A stretch of 64,000 nt of DNA from Cupriavidus sp. BIS7 (GTDB lineage Bacteria; Pseudomonadota; Gammaproteobacteria; Burkholderiales; Burkholderiaceae): positions 1 to 64,000 of the forward strand of contig NZ_ALOU01000049.1 in NCBI RefSeq assembly GCF_000292345.1, written 5' to 3'. Both the position numbers and the translations under genes were made by a program. Shown one piece after another: positions 1-9,006 of the stretch; position 1 is the stretch's first letter, and every line of letters starts with the position of its first letter. The notes under the pieces are model-generated. The model made no database searches, was not told where the DNA came from, and saw only the letters and a program-made list of their open reading frames with translations.

Positions 1-45
1 CCCGCAAAGCGGGAGAGGGGAGACAAAAACAGGCAATCGACGCCC

Positions 46-930
46 ATGGAAATCTTTGGAATACCGCTACCCGCCATGCTGTCCCAGTTGCTGCTGGGCC
101 TGGTCAATGGCGCCTTCTACGCGATGCTGAGCCTCGGGCTGGCCGTGATCTTCGGCCTGCTCAACGTGATCAACTTTGCGCACGGCGCGCTCTTCATGCT
201 CGGTGCGCTGCTGGCCTGGGCGGGCATGGAGTACGCCGGGCTCAATTACTGGGTGATGCTGATCGTGTCGCCGCTCGTGATCGGCGTGCTTGGCGTGATC
301 ATCGAGAAGACCATGCTGCGCTGGATCTACAAGCTCGATCACATCTACGGCCTGCTGCTCACGCTGGGCATCACGCTGGTGATCGAAGGCGTGTTCCGCT
401 CGATCTACGGTGTGTCCGGCCTGCCGTACTCGGCGCCCGATGCGCTGCAGGGCGCCACCGACCTGGGCTTCATGATCCTGCCGAACTATCGCGCGTGGGT
501 GGTGGCCGCATCGATCGTGGTGTGCCTGGCAACGTGGTTCGTGATCGAAAAGACCAAGCTCGGCGCGTATCTGCGCGCCGGCACCGAGAACCCCAAGATC
601 GTCGAAGCGTTTGGCATCAACGTGCCGCTGATGGTGACGCTGACCTACGGTTTCGGCGTGGCGCTGGCGGCGTTTGCGGGCGTGCTGGCCGCGCCGGTGA
701 TCCAGGTGTCGCCGCTGATGGGCCAGAACCTGATCATCATCGTGTTCGCGGTGGTGGTGATCGGCGGCATGGGCTCGATCATGGGATCGATCATCACGGG
801 CCTGGGGCTCGGCGTGATCGAAGGGCTGACCAAGGTGTTCTATCCGGAGGCATCGTCGACCGTGGTGTTCTTCATCATGGTGATCGTGCTGATGCTGCGC
901 CCGGCCGGGCTGTTCGGGAGGGAAAAGTGA
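46..930 (+). CDS. livH: Branched-chain amino acid ABC transporter permease, LivH type
   Basis: This 294-residue protein is a very hydrophobic HAAT-family inner-membrane permease, one of the two channel subunits that pass branched-chain amino acids or related compounds from a periplasmic receptor to the cytoplasm. The N-terminal stretch GLAVIFGLLNVINFAHGALF and the late motif VVIGGMGSIMGSIITGLGLG are hallmarks of LivH. Its length is normal for the family. The ATG at 46 has a purine-rich stretch about 20 bases upstream (11-24), which is far for a ribosome site, so the start is not certain. The stop overlaps the start of the next permease gene. The ATPases and receptor of this set would lie left of the window. 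A short hairpin (CCCGC AAA GCGGG, 1-13) lies at the very left edge. The substrate cannot be told from sequence. Confidence 0.93.
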   Translation: MEIFGIPLPAMLSQLLLGLVNGAFYAMLSLGLAVIFGLLNVINFAHGALFMLGALLAWAGMEYAGLNYWVMLIVSPLVIGVLGVIIEKTMLRWIYKLDHIYGLLLTLGITLVIEGVFRSIYGVSGLPYSAPDALQGATDLGFMILPNYRAWVVAASIVVCLATWFVIEKTKLGAYLRAGTENPKIVEAFGINVPLMVTLTYGFGVALAAFAGVLAAPVIQVSPLMGQNLIIIVFAVVVIGGMGSIMGSIITGLGLGVIEGLTKVFYPEASSTVVFFIMVIVLMLRPAGLFGREK

Positions 931-1964
931 TGAGTGGATCGACCGGACAACCGACAGCGGCTGTGGAAGCCAAGGGCTTCAAGGAAGGAACGGGCGTGCA
1001 GAAGAAGGTGTTGTACGGGCTGCTGTTGCTGGGCCTGATCGTGGCGCCGCTGGTTGGCGCCTATCCGGTGTTCGTGCTCAAGGTGCTGTGCTTCGCGCTG
1101 TTCGCATGTGCGTTCAACCTGCTGATCGGTTTTACGGGGCTGCTGTCGTTCGGCCACGCGGCGTTCTTCGGCGGCGCGGGCTACGCGGCGGGGCACGCGA
1201 TGAAGGTCTGGGGCGTGACGCCGGAACTCGGTCTGATCTTCGGCACGCTCAGTGGCGCGCTGATCGGCTACGTGGTGGGTTCGATTGCCATTCGCCGCCA
1301 GGGCATCTACTTCTCGATGATCACGCTGGCGCTGGCGCAGATGCTGTTCTTCTTCTGCCTGCAGGTGCCGTACACCGGCGGCGAGGATGGCCTGCAGGGG
1401 ATTCCGCGAGGCAAGCTGTTTGGCGTGCTGTCGCTTGGCGACGACCTCACGCTCTACTACGTGGCACTGGTCATCATCGTGGCGGCATTCGCGCTGATCG
1501 TGCGCACGGTGCACTCGCCGTTCGGCCAGATACTGAAGGCGATCCGCGAGAATGAGCCGCGTGCGATTTCCCTGGGCTATGATGTCGACCGCTTCAAGCT
1601 GCTGGCCTTCGTGCTGTCGGCGGCGCTGTCCGGCCTGGCCGGGTCGATCAAGGCGCTGGTGCTTGGCTTCGAGACGCTGACCGACGTGCACTGGTCGATG
1701 TCGGGCTCGGTGATCCTGATGACGCTGGTTGGCGGCCTCGGTACGCTGTCGGGCCCGATCGTCGGCGCTTTCGTGGTGGTGGCACTGGAGAACAAGCTTG
1801 GGGATATCGGCACGTTCCTGGCGTCGGTGACAGGGATCGACTGGTTCAACTCGCTCGGCGAGTCCGTGACGATGGTGACCGGCGTGATCTTCGTGATCTG
1901 CGTGCTGACGTTCCGCCGCGGCCTGATGGGCGAGCTGATCGCACTCACTAGCCGCAAGAAGTAG
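930..1964 (+). CDS. livM: Branched-chain amino acid ABC transporter permease, LivM type
   Basis: This 344-residue protein is the second HAAT permease subunit, partner of the preceding LivH. The motif FNLLIGFTGLLSFGHAAFFG near residue 65 and the motif LVGGLGTLSGPIVGAFVV near the C-terminus are typical of LivM. I place the start at the ATG at 930, which overlaps the livH stop (TGATG) and follows the ribosome-site-like GGGAGGGAAAAG. The frame stays open far upstream inside livH, but that stretch encodes Arg/Gly-rich nonsense. The protein begins with about 25 hydrophilic residues before the first membrane segment, a modest N-terminal extension for the family. Translation is very likely coupled to livH. 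Confidence 0.92.
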   Translation: MSGSTGQPTAAVEAKGFKEGTGVQKKVLYGLLLLGLIVAPLVGAYPVFVLKVLCFALFACAFNLLIGFTGLLSFGHAAFFGGAGYAAGHAMKVWGVTPELGLIFGTLSGALIGYVVGSIAIRRQGIYFSMITLALAQMLFFFCLQVPYTGGEDGLQGIPRGKLFGVLSLGDDLTLYYVALVIIVAAFALIVRTVHSPFGQILKAIRENEPRAISLGYDVDRFKLLAFVLSAALSGLAGSIKALVLGFETLTDVHWSMSGSVILMTLVGGLGTLSGPIVGAFVVVALENKLGDIGTFLASVTGIDWFNSLGESVTMVTGVIFVICVLTFRRGLMGELIALTSRKK

Positions 1965-2309
1965 CAGTGGCAGTGTGAAGGCGGGTCGACATGCCCATTT
2001 TTGGGGCTAGGGTTATTGCTGACTTGTTTCATACGCACCGGTTCGTTACATTGCATATACGGTTTTCGCAGGTTACTTGGAGGCGGAAGCGAGGAGACGA
2101 CAGGCGCGCACCCGGTGTCGGGTAGCAGCAGCCAATAGATAAAAGGGCGTTGCCGGGTGATCCCCAGCAACGCCTTTTTCATTTTTGCGCCCCGGATTCT
2201 TCCTGCCATCACACCCCCCCGCTCCGCGCAATGTGCAGCCGATGCATCTTCGGCATGACCCGCCGCGAGGCCCCGTGCGACAATGCCGGCCTGCTTCGAA
2301 GGCCCGCTC
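1965..2309. other. Intergenic region behind livHM
   Basis: About 345 bases lie between livM and the next gene. The only clear element is the intrinsic terminator listed at 2146-2179. The rest shows no convincing open frame or strong promoter. Confidence 0.6.
2146..2179 (+). terminator. Intrinsic terminator of the livHM transcript
   Basis: A perfect 8-bp stem GGCGTTGC (2146-2153) pairs with GCAACGCC (2167-2174) across a 13-base loop, followed at once by TTTTTC and a second T-run. It lies about 180 bases past livM and probably ends that transcript. Confidence 0.85.
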
Positions 2310-2846
2310 ATGTCCGCCCATCCCGATTCCCGGATTCCCATTGAAACGCAGCGCTGGGTACGCCCTGGCGTGACCGCCGACGCGGAATCGCTCGACGCGT
2401 GGCTGATGGCCCGTGCGCCGCTTGCGGTGCCCGAGGCACGCGCCAGGCGGCTTGCGCTCGATGCGCTGCTGGAGCAGGGCGCTCATGGCATCTGCCTGAT
2501 GGCGGGCACTGACACGGTGCGGGCGCTGCTGCCCGTGACACTTATCCACAGCTTGTCCACCGGCGGCCGCGTGGCGATGGTGACCGAATGGTGGCCGCCG
2601 CAGACGCCCGAACGCGCCGATAGCGCCAACAACGCCGACAGCGCCGGCAGCGCCGGCAGCGCAGACCAGTGGCTCGGCGAATGCTGTGCCGTGCTGTCTG
2701 ACTGGTGCCGCGCCCACGGGATTCGCCATATATTCCTGGCCCCCGATCTGGTGGCCGATCCTGCGCAGGTACCGGAGGGCTTTGCGCGTGGCGCAGAGGG
2801 TCTCTGGCGCCGCAACCTCGTGCCGGTCGCCAAGCAACTGGGCTGA
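2310..2846 (+). CDS. Conserved-looking hypothetical protein
   Basis: A 178-residue protein that I do not recognise. It has no obvious signal peptide or membrane segment and is rich in Ala, Arg and Trp. Residues about 105-117 form a low-complexity Ala/Ser/Asn/Asp repeat (units like NADSAGSAGSAD) encoded by near-repeated GCCGGCAGC-type triplets. I chose the ATG at 2310 because GAAGG (2298-2302) is well placed before it; the in-frame ATG at 2283 has no ribosome site. It sits 33 bases ahead of the TSUP permease gene on the same strand and may be co-transcribed with it. A frame this long with no stop is not proof of coding in such GC-rich DNA, so confidence is moderate. Confidence 0.6.
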   Translation: MSAHPDSRIPIETQRWVRPGVTADAESLDAWLMARAPLAVPEARARRLALDALLEQGAHGICLMAGTDTVRALLPVTLIHSLSTGGRVAMVTEWWPPQTPERADSANNADSAGSAGSADQWLGECCAVLSDWCRAHGIRHIFLAPDLVADPAQVPEGFARGAEGLWRRNLVPVAKQLG

Positions 2847-2879
2847 TCGCTTCCTGAACTCTCCGCTGACTGTCTATCC

Positions 2880-3638
2880 ATGGAGTTTGTGTTTCTGGCC
2901 GCGGCCGCCTTCCTGGCCGGAATGATCGATGCCGTCGCCGGTGGCGGCGGGCTGGTGCAGGTACCGGCGCTGTTTTCGACCTATCCGAACATGTCGCCCG
3001 CCACGCTGATCGGCACCACCAAGGTGGCATCGCTGGCCGGTACCGCCAACGCAGCAGTGCGCTATGCGCGCAGCGTGCGCATCTACTGGGGCGCGACGGC
3101 GCCGGCGATGATTGCCGCATTCGCGATGGCGATGGCTGGGGCATGGACGCTGACGAAGATCCCTGCCGAGCCATTGCGAAAGGCGCTGCCGTTTGTCCTG
3201 CTTGTGCTGCTGGCCTACACGGTGGCCAAGAAGGACCTGGGCGCCGAGCACGCACCAACGCTGACCGGCCAGCGCGAGCGCCTGGCCGCACTGCTGGCAG
3301 GCGGGGTCATCGGCTTCTACGACGGTGTGTTCGGGCCCGGCACTGGCAGCTTCCTGATGATCGTGTTCGTACGGGTGTTTGGCTATGACTTCCTTCACGC
3401 GTCGGCATCGGCCAAGGTCGTCAACCTGGCCACCAATCTCGCCGCGTTGTTGCTGTTGGCATCCAAGGGCCACGTCTGGTGGCAGCTTGGGCTGGTCATG
3501 GCCGTGGCCAATGTCGCTGGCAGTCAGATCGGCAGCAAGCTGGCGCTGCGCCACGGCAGCCGTTTTGTGCGCAAGGTGTTCATTGCCGTGGTGAGCGCGT
3601 TGATCCTGAAAACCGCTTACGACGCGTTCCTGCGGTGA
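2880..3638 (+). CDS. TSUP-family (TauE/SafE, YfcA-like) membrane permease
   Basis: This 252-residue integral membrane protein has about eight hydrophobic segments in two related halves. The first half carries GMIDAVAGGGGLVQVPAL near residue 15 and the second carries GFYDGVFGPGTGSFLMI near residue 143; this pair is diagnostic of the TSUP (DUF81, sulfite exporter TauE/SafE) family and most like YfcA. Family members move sulfur-containing or small organic anions across the inner membrane; the substrate here is unknown. The length is normal. It starts 33 bases after the preceding hypothetical gene. Confidence 0.88.
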   Translation: MEFVFLAAAAFLAGMIDAVAGGGGLVQVPALFSTYPNMSPATLIGTTKVASLAGTANAAVRYARSVRIYWGATAPAMIAAFAMAMAGAWTLTKIPAEPLRKALPFVLLVLLAYTVAKKDLGAEHAPTLTGQRERLAALLAGGVIGFYDGVFGPGTGSFLMIVFVRVFGYDFLHASASAKVVNLATNLAALLLLASKGHVWWQLGLVMAVANVAGSQIGSKLALRHGSRFVRKVFIAVVSALILKTAYDAFLR

Positions 3639-3722
3639 GGGATGCTCCCGACTGTTGTGCCCGCGCTGCTGCGGGTTAATCCCGCTTTCGCCGAAAAATC
3701 GCTGTGTTAGACTCAATTCGCA

Positions 3723-3744
3723 TTCCCGACCGAGCGGTCGGGAA
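3723..3744. promoter_or_regulatory. Perfect palindrome, probable TetR-type operator
   Basis: TTCCCGACCG and CGGTCGGGAA form a perfect 10-bp inverted repeat separated by AG. The core GACCG-N2-CGGTC resembles operators of TetR-family repressors (family knowledge). It lies about 190 bases before the livK start, in a spacer that also holds a -10-like TAGACT at 3708-3713. No regulator gene is adjacent, so the partner is unknown. Confidence 0.5.
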
Positions 3745-3875
3745 ATGCAGCTGCGCAATCCGGGGGTAGGGCGCAGGACGGGAAAATGGGACGATCTTCG
3801 ACGTTCCCGATAGACGCGGATGCCGGCGTTGCATCTGCCAGAGAGCCCGATCAACGGGCCGCAACAAAAACTGAG

Positions 3876-3911
3876 GGCATCCGCCGGCCGGAAGCCGACG
3901 GATGCCTTTTT
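3876..3911 (+). terminator. Intrinsic terminator in the leader of livK
   Basis: The stem GGCATCCG (3876-3883) pairs with CGGATGCC (3899-3906) and is followed by TTTTT. It ends only about 25 bases before the livK start codon. Either it ends upstream transcription, or it acts as an attenuator or small-RNA end in the livK leader. Confidence 0.7.
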
Positions 3912-3935
3912 CCGTTTTGGAACGAAGGAGACGCA

Positions 3936-5084
3936 ATGACATTCAAGCGCGCCAGCTTGCTGGCCCTTGCTGCTGCCAGCCTGTTTGCTGGAGCAGCCAG
4001 TGCCCAGGTGAAGGTCGGAGTCACGGTATCAGCCACGGGCCCTGCCGCATCGCTCGGCATTCCGGAAAAGAACACGTTCACGCTGCTGCCGAAGGAAATC
4101 GCGGGCAAGAAGATCGAGTACATCGTGCTCGACGACGCCACCGACACGACCACGGCGGTCAAGAACACACGCAAGCTGATCAGCGAGGACAAGGTCGACG
4201 TGGTGGTGGGCTCCACCGTGACGCCGAACTCGCTGGCGATGGTGGATGTCGCTGCCGAAAATGAAACGCCGATGATCTCGATGGCCGCCTCGGCACGCAT
4301 CATCGAGCCGATGGACGCCAAGCGCTACTGGATCTTCAAGACGCCGCAGAATGACTCGCACATGGCCACGGCCATTGCCGAGCACATGACCAACCATAAC
4401 GTGAAGACGGTGGCGTTCATCGGCTTCGCGGATGCCTATGGCGATAGCTGGGCGCAGGAATTCGCCAAGGTGGCGGAAATGCGCAAGATCAAGGTGGTGG
4501 CCAACGAACGGTTTGCACGCACCGACAATTCGGTGACGGGCCAGGTGCTCAAGATGATGGGCGCCAATCCGGATGCCGTGCTGATCGCAGGCTCGGGTAC
4601 GCCGGCTGCGCTGCCCGAGAAGGCGCTCAAGGAGCGTGGCTACAAGGGCAAGATCTACCAGACGCACGGCGTTGCCAACCCCGACTTCCTGCGGGTGTGC
4701 GGCAAGGATTGCGAAGGCACGTTCCTGCCTGCCGGCCCGCTGCTGGTGGCAGAGCAACTGCCTGACAGCAACCCGGTCAAGAAGCCGGCCATGACCTACA
4801 AGACGGCTTACGAGAAGGCGTTCGGCGGTCAGGTGTCGACCTTCGGCGGCCATGCGTGGGACGCCGGTCTGCTGCTGCAGAACGCGATTCCCGAGGCGCT
4901 CAAGAAGGCCCAGCCCGGCACGAAGGAATTCCGCAAGGCGCTGCGCGATGCGCTGGAAAAGACCACGAACCTGCCGGTGTCGCACGGCATCATCAACATG
5001 ACTCCCACCGACCACCTCGGCATGGACCAGCGCGCACGCGTGATGGTGGAGATTGTCGACGGCAAGTGGAAGCTGCTGAAGTAG
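3936..5084 (+). CDS. livK: Branched-chain amino acid ABC transporter, periplasmic binding protein (LivK type)
   Basis: This 382-residue receptor binds its ligand in the periplasm and delivers it to the permeases encoded downstream. It opens with a signal peptide (TFKRASLLALAAASLFAGAA, cleavage near ASA-QV), followed by a type I periplasmic-binding fold with VKVGVTVSATGPAASLGIPE at its start, the usual beginning of LivK-like proteins. I chose the ATG at 3936, preceded by GAAGGAG; the frame is open upstream but that stretch overlaps the terminator hairpin and lacks a signal peptide. The single Cys pair (VCGKDCEG) may form a disulfide. The gene is followed by its own strong terminator, which would let the receptor be made in excess over the membrane subunits. 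The ligand cannot be assigned. Confidence 0.92.
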   Translation: MTFKRASLLALAAASLFAGAASAQVKVGVTVSATGPAASLGIPEKNTFTLLPKEIAGKKIEYIVLDDATDTTTAVKNTRKLISEDKVDVVVGSTVTPNSLAMVDVAAENETPMISMAASARIIEPMDAKRYWIFKTPQNDSHMATAIAEHMTNHNVKTVAFIGFADAYGDSWAQEFAKVAEMRKIKVVANERFARTDNSVTGQVLKMMGANPDAVLIAGSGTPAALPEKALKERGYKGKIYQTHGVANPDFLRVCGKDCEGTFLPAGPLLVAEQLPDSNPVKKPAMTYKTAYEKAFGGQVSTFGGHAWDAGLLLQNAIPEALKKAQPGTKEFRKALRDALEKTTNLPVSHGIINMTPTDHLGMDQRARVMVEIVDGKWKLLK

Positions 5085-5121
5085 CAGCAGAGAAGTCTCA
5101 CGACGCAAGCGTGGTACAGAA

Positions 5122-5154
5122 GGGCGCATGGAACAGGCCATGCGCCCTTTTTTT
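5122..5154 (+). terminator. Intrinsic terminator behind livK
   Basis: A 10-bp perfect stem GGGCGCATGG (5122-5131) with CCATGCGCCC (5138-5147) and seven T residues. It separates the receptor gene from the permease and ATPase genes, so read-through would set their ratio. Confidence 0.9.
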
Positions 5155-5232
5155 GCCCGCGTATCTGTGCGAATGTGTTTGACGGCGGCGGCATTCGCGC
5201 TGCCCGGAATCATCCATTACAACGAGTAGACA

Positions 5233-6285
5233 ATGGACCTATCAATTGCGGCCATTCTGGCGCAGGACGGTATCACCTCCGGCGCGATCTACGCGCTGCT
5301 GGCACTGGCACTGGTGCTGGTGTTCTCGGTGACGCGCGTCATCTTCATTCCCCAGGGCGAGTTCGTTGCCTACGGTGCATTGACGCTTGCTGCGATGCAG
5401 GCCGGCCATGCGCCGCAGTCCACGTGGCTGCTGCTGGCGATGGGGGTGCTGACTTTTATCTATGAATGCGTGACCGTGATGCGCAGCGCCGAGTTGCGCA
5501 GTACCGCGCCGCGCAGGCTGGCGATCCTCGCGGGGAAATACCTGCTGTTCCCCGGCGCCGTGCATCTGGTGGTTCAGCAATACGGCGGCTTGCCTTTGCC
5601 GATGCTCGTGCAGATTGCGATGACGCTGCTCGTGGTGATTCCGCTCGGGCCGATGCTCTATCGCCTTGCGTACCAGCCGCTCGCGGAAGCGAGCACGCTG
5701 GTGCTGCTGATCGTTTCCGTCGGCGTGCACTTCGCGCTCGCGGGCCTGGGGCTTGTGATGTTTGGCGCCGAGGGTTCGCGTACCAACCCGTTCTCGGACG
5801 CACGCTTCGATGTTGGCAGTCTCAGTGTGTCGGGACAGAGCCTGTGGGTGGTGGCGGTATCGGCAGTGCTGATCGGCGCATTGTGGTTCTACTTTGATCG
5901 CACGCTGCAGGGCAAGGCGTTGCGTGCCACGGCAGTGAACCGGCTCGGCGCACGCCTGGTTGGCATCGGCACCACGCAGGCAGGCAGACTCGCGTTCACG
6001 CTGGCTGCGGCGATGGGCGCGCTGTGCGGCATCCTGATCGCACCGCTGACGACGATCTACTACGAGTCCGGTTTTCTGATCGGCCTCAAGGGGTTCGTCG
6101 GCGCGATCGTCGGCGGACTGGTGAGCTATCCGGTCGCAGCACTGGGCGCGCTGCTGGTGGGGCTGCTTGAATCGTATTCGTCGTTCTGGGCCAGCGCATT
6201 CAAGGAGGTGATCGTGTTCACGCTGATCATTCCGGTGCTGTTGTGGCGCTCTCTCACGAGCAAGCATGTCGAGGAAGAGGAGTAA
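5233..6285 (+). CDS. livH: Branched-chain amino acid ABC transporter permease, LivH type
   Basis: This 350-residue membrane protein is the LivH-like permease of the second HAAT set. The N-terminus ([20 protein letters not shown]) and the C-terminal [24 protein letters not shown] motif identify the family. At 350 residues it is about 50 longer than the first LivH; the extra material lies around residues 75-120 and includes a basic, non-hydrophobic stretch ([16 protein letters not shown]). It is separated from the next gene by 3 bases, which implies translational coupling. It works with the LivM-LivG fusion, LivF and the upstream receptor. Confidence 0.9.
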   Translation: MDLSIAAILAQDGITSGAIYALLALALVLVFSVTRVIFIPQGEFVAYGALTLAAMQAGHAPQSTWLLLAMGVLTFIYECVTVMRSAELRSTAPRRLAILAGKYLLFPGAVHLVVQQYGGLPLPMLVQIAMTLLVVIPLGPMLYRLAYQPLAEASTLVLLIVSVGVHFALAGLGLVMFGAEGSRTNPFSDARFDVGSLSVSGQSLWVVAVSAVLIGALWFYFDRTLQGKALRATAVNRLGARLVGIGTTQAGRLAFTLAAAMGALCGILIAPLTTIYYESGFLIGLKGFVGAIVGGLVSYPVAALGALLVGLLESYSSFWASAFKEVIVFTLIIPVLLWRSLTSKHVEEEE

Positions 6286-6288
6286 GCC

Positions 6289-8142
6289 ATGACGATGCTC
6301 ACCAACAAGCAGGTGGAGAAGGACATGAGTGCGCGAGAGGCACCGGCGATGCGCGGCAATGGCGCGATGCGCAATCGTATCGTCACGCTGCTCTTCGTGA
6401 TTGTGCTGGCACTTCTGCCTGTGCTGCCGACCCCCGAGTTCTGGATCACGCTTGGCAACTACATTGGCCTGTACAGCATCGTGGCAATCGGGCTTGTGCT
6501 GCTGACGGGCGTGGGCGGCATGACGTCGTTCGGGCAGGCCGCGTTCGTCGGGCTCGGTGCGTACAGCACCGCGTACCTGACCACGCAGTTTGGGCTCTCG
6601 CCGTGGATCGGGCTGCTGGTGGGCCTGGTCATCACGATGCTGTCTGCCTATGTGATCGGACTGATCACGATGCGCATGTCTGGCCACTACCTGCCGCTGG
6701 CCACGATTGCGTGGGGATTGTCGTTGTTCTTCCTGTTCGGCAATCTTGATTTTCTGGGCAAGTACGACGGGCTGAACGGCATCCCCGTGCTCTCGCTGTT
6801 CGGCATCGAACTGCATTCGGGCCGGTCGATGTTCTACCTGATCTGGGCAGTCGTTCTGCTTGCGGTGGTGGCGATGAACAACCTGCTGAACTCGCGCCCG
6901 GGACGCGCCATACGCGCACTCAAGGGCGGCGGCACGATGGCCGAGGCGATGGGTGTCAACACGGCGTGGATGAAGGTGGTGATCTTCGTTGTGGCAGCAG
7001 TGCTCGCGTGCGTGTCGGGATTCCTGTATGCGCACCTTCAACGCGCGGTGAACCCCACGCCGTTCGGCCTCAACTACGGCATCGAGTACCTGTTCATGGC
7101 AGTGGTGGGCGGCGTGGGTCACGTCTGGGGCGCGGTGCTTGGCGCTGGCGTGCTGACGATTCTCAAGGACGTCTTGCAAGGGCTCCTGCCGAAGCTGCTG
7201 GGCTCGACTGGCAACTTCGACATCATCGTGTTCGGCGTGCTGCTTGTGCTGCTGCTGCAGTACGCGCGTGATGGCATTTGGCCGTTCCTGCGCAGGTTGA
7301 TGCCGTCTGGCCCCCCTGTGCTTGCACCTGATTCGGCGTTGCCGCTGCCGGTACGAGAGAAGCCGGAGGCCGGTGAGCTGATCCTCGATGTGCGTGCCGC
7401 GCGCAAGCAGTTTGGCGGGCTCGTGGCTGTCAATGACGTGAGTTTCCAGGTGCGCGCCGGCGAGATCATTGGTCTGATCGGCCCGAACGGCGCAGGGAAG
7501 TCGACCACGTTCAACCTTGTGACCGGGGTGCTGCCGCTGACGGCGGGCGAGGTCCGCTATCGCGACGAGGTGATCTCGGGCCTGCCGTCGCGCGAGATCG
7601 TCAGGCGAGGCGTGGGCCGGACCTTCCAGCATGTGCATCTGCTGCCGACGATGACCGTGCTCGAGAACGTTGCGATTGGTGCGCACCTGCGCGGCGATTT
7701 CCGTGCGCAGGGCGGCGTGTCCGCGGCAATCCTGCGCATGAACAAGGCCGAGGAGCAGAAGCTGCTGTTCGAGGCGAAGCGGCAGCTTGAACGCGTTGGC
7801 CTGGCCGATTGCATGTACCTGGAAGCAGGTAGCCTGGCGCTGGGCCAGCAGCGCATTCTGGAGATCGCGCGTGCATTGTGTTGTGACCCCGCGTTGCTGC
7901 TGCTCGACGAGCCAGCGGCAGGCCTTCGCTACAAGGAGAAGCAGGCACTGGCAGAGTTGCTGCGCAAGTTGAAGGGCGAAGGCATGAGCGTGCTGCTGGT
8001 GGAGCATGACATGGACTTTGTAATGAACCTGACCGATCGACTGGTAGTGATGGAATTCGGCACGCGCATTGCCGAGGGTGTGCCGGAAGATGTGCAGAAG
8101 AATCCGGCCGTGCTGGAAGCCTATCTGGGCGGCATCGAGTGA
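6289..8142 (+). CDS. Fused branched-chain amino acid ABC transporter permease/ATPase (LivM-LivG)
   Basis: This 617-residue protein joins two subunits normally made separately. Residues about 20-330 are a LivM-like permease ([20 protein letters not shown] and [20 protein letters not shown]). Residues about 360-617 are a LivG-like ATPase with Walker [10 protein letters not shown], Walker [12 protein letters not shown] and a degenerate signature LALGQQR in place of LSGGQ. Such fusions are known among HAAT transporters of Burkholderiales. The ATG at 6289 follows the livH stop directly. It hydrolyses ATP together with LivF to drive uptake. Confidence 0.92.
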   Translation: MTMLTNKQVEKDMSAREAPAMRGNGAMRNRIVTLLFVIVLALLPVLPTPEFWITLGNYIGLYSIVAIGLVLLTGVGGMTSFGQAAFVGLGAYSTAYLTTQFGLSPWIGLLVGLVITMLSAYVIGLITMRMSGHYLPLATIAWGLSLFFLFGNLDFLGKYDGLNGIPVLSLFGIELHSGRSMFYLIWAVVLLAVVAMNNLLNSRPGRAIRALKGGGTMAEAMGVNTAWMKVVIFVVAAVLACVSGFLYAHLQRAVNPTPFGLNYGIEYLFMAVVGGVGHVWGAVLGAGVLTILKDVLQGLLPKLLGSTGNFDIIVFGVLLVLLLQYARDGIWPFLRRLMPSGPPVLAPDSALPLPVREKPEAGELILDVRAARKQFGGLVAVNDVSFQVRAGEIIGLIGPNGAGKSTTFNLVTGVLPLTAGEVRYRDEVISGLPSREIVRRGVGRTFQHVHLLPTMTVLENVAIGAHLRGDFRAQGGVSAAILRMNKAEEQKLLFEAKRQLERVGLADCMYLEAGSLALGQQRILEIARALCCDPALLLLDEPAAGLRYKEKQALAELLRKLKGEGMSVLLVEHDMDFVMNLTDRLVVMEFGTRIAEGVPEDVQKNPAVLEAYLGGIE

Positions 8143-8151
8143 GGATATGAG

Positions 8152-8895
8152 ATGAGTCTGATTCTGGAGGTGAAGGATCTGCATGTCCGCTACGGCAAGG
8201 TGGAGGCGGTGCATGGCGTGAACCTGAAGGTCGAGGCCGGGAAGATCGTGACCGTGATCGGGCCGAACGGCGCAGGCAAGTCGACCATGCTCAACGCCGT
8301 GATGGGTGCCTTGCCGGTCAGCGGATCGTCTAGCGGCTCGGTACGGTTCCTCGGCCATGACATGTCGGGGATTCCGGTGGAGGGCCGTGTGGCGCGTGGC
8401 ATGTGCCTGGTGCCGGAGAAGCGCGAGCTGTTCGCGACGATGACGGTGGAGGACAACCTGCTGCTTGGCGCGTTCCGGCGCAAGCGCGCAGGTGAGCGCA
8501 ACTACCTGGACCAGATGGACGTGGTCTATGACCTGTTCCCGCGTCTGAAGGAGCGCGCGAAGCAGGAGGCGGGCACCTTGTCAGGCGGGGAGCGCCAGAT
8601 GCTGGCCGTGGGACGTGCGCTGATGGCGAAGCCCCAATTGCTGATGCTGGACGAGCCGAGCCTTGGCCTGGCACCTCTGATCGTCAAGGAGATCTTCCAT
8701 ATCATTCACAACCTTCGGCAGACCGGAGTGGCGACGCTGCTGATCGAACAGAACGCGCGGGCCGCGCTGCAGGTGGCCGACTATGGGTACGTCATCGAGA
8801 CGGGTGACATGGCCATGGAAGGCGAGGCATCTGCGCTTGCCAGCAACCCGAAGGTGATTGAGACATATCTGGGCCTGGCGAAGAAGGCGGCTTGA
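8152..8895 (+). CDS. livF: Branched-chain amino acid ABC transporter ATPase (LivF type)
   Basis: This 247-residue cytoplasmic ATPase is the second nucleotide-binding subunit of the system. It shows Walker [10 protein letters not shown] near residue 39, signature LSGGERQM near residue 143 and Walker B LLMLDEPSLGL near residue 162. The closing region (IEQNARAALQVADYGYVIETG) is characteristic of LivF. The length is normal. It starts 9 bases after the fused gene, with GAGGA as ribosome site, and is the last gene of the operon. Confidence 0.94.
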   Translation: MSLILEVKDLHVRYGKVEAVHGVNLKVEAGKIVTVIGPNGAGKSTMLNAVMGALPVSGSSSGSVRFLGHDMSGIPVEGRVARGMCLVPEKRELFATMTVEDNLLLGAFRRKRAGERNYLDQMDVVYDLFPRLKERAKQEAGTLSGGERQMLAVGRALMAKPQLLMLDEPSLGLAPLIVKEIFHIIHNLRQTGVATLLIEQNARAALQVADYGYVIETGDMAMEGEASALASNPKVIETYLGLAKKAA

Positions 8896-9006
8896 TTGGT
8901 CGTCAAATCTCATATACGAATGATGATGACGGCCGTGGCGATCTAATGATTCGTCGTACGGATAATATCGGCGGCTTTCATCAAATTGACGAATGACTCT
9001 CTGCTA

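Noticed and set aside
5242..8358. A minus-strand open frame of over 1000 codons opposite the liv operon
   Set aside because: Its product is an Arg/His/Gln/Ala-rich sequence with no domain, as expected for the antisense frame of GC-rich genes; the plus-strand genes show clear family motifs.
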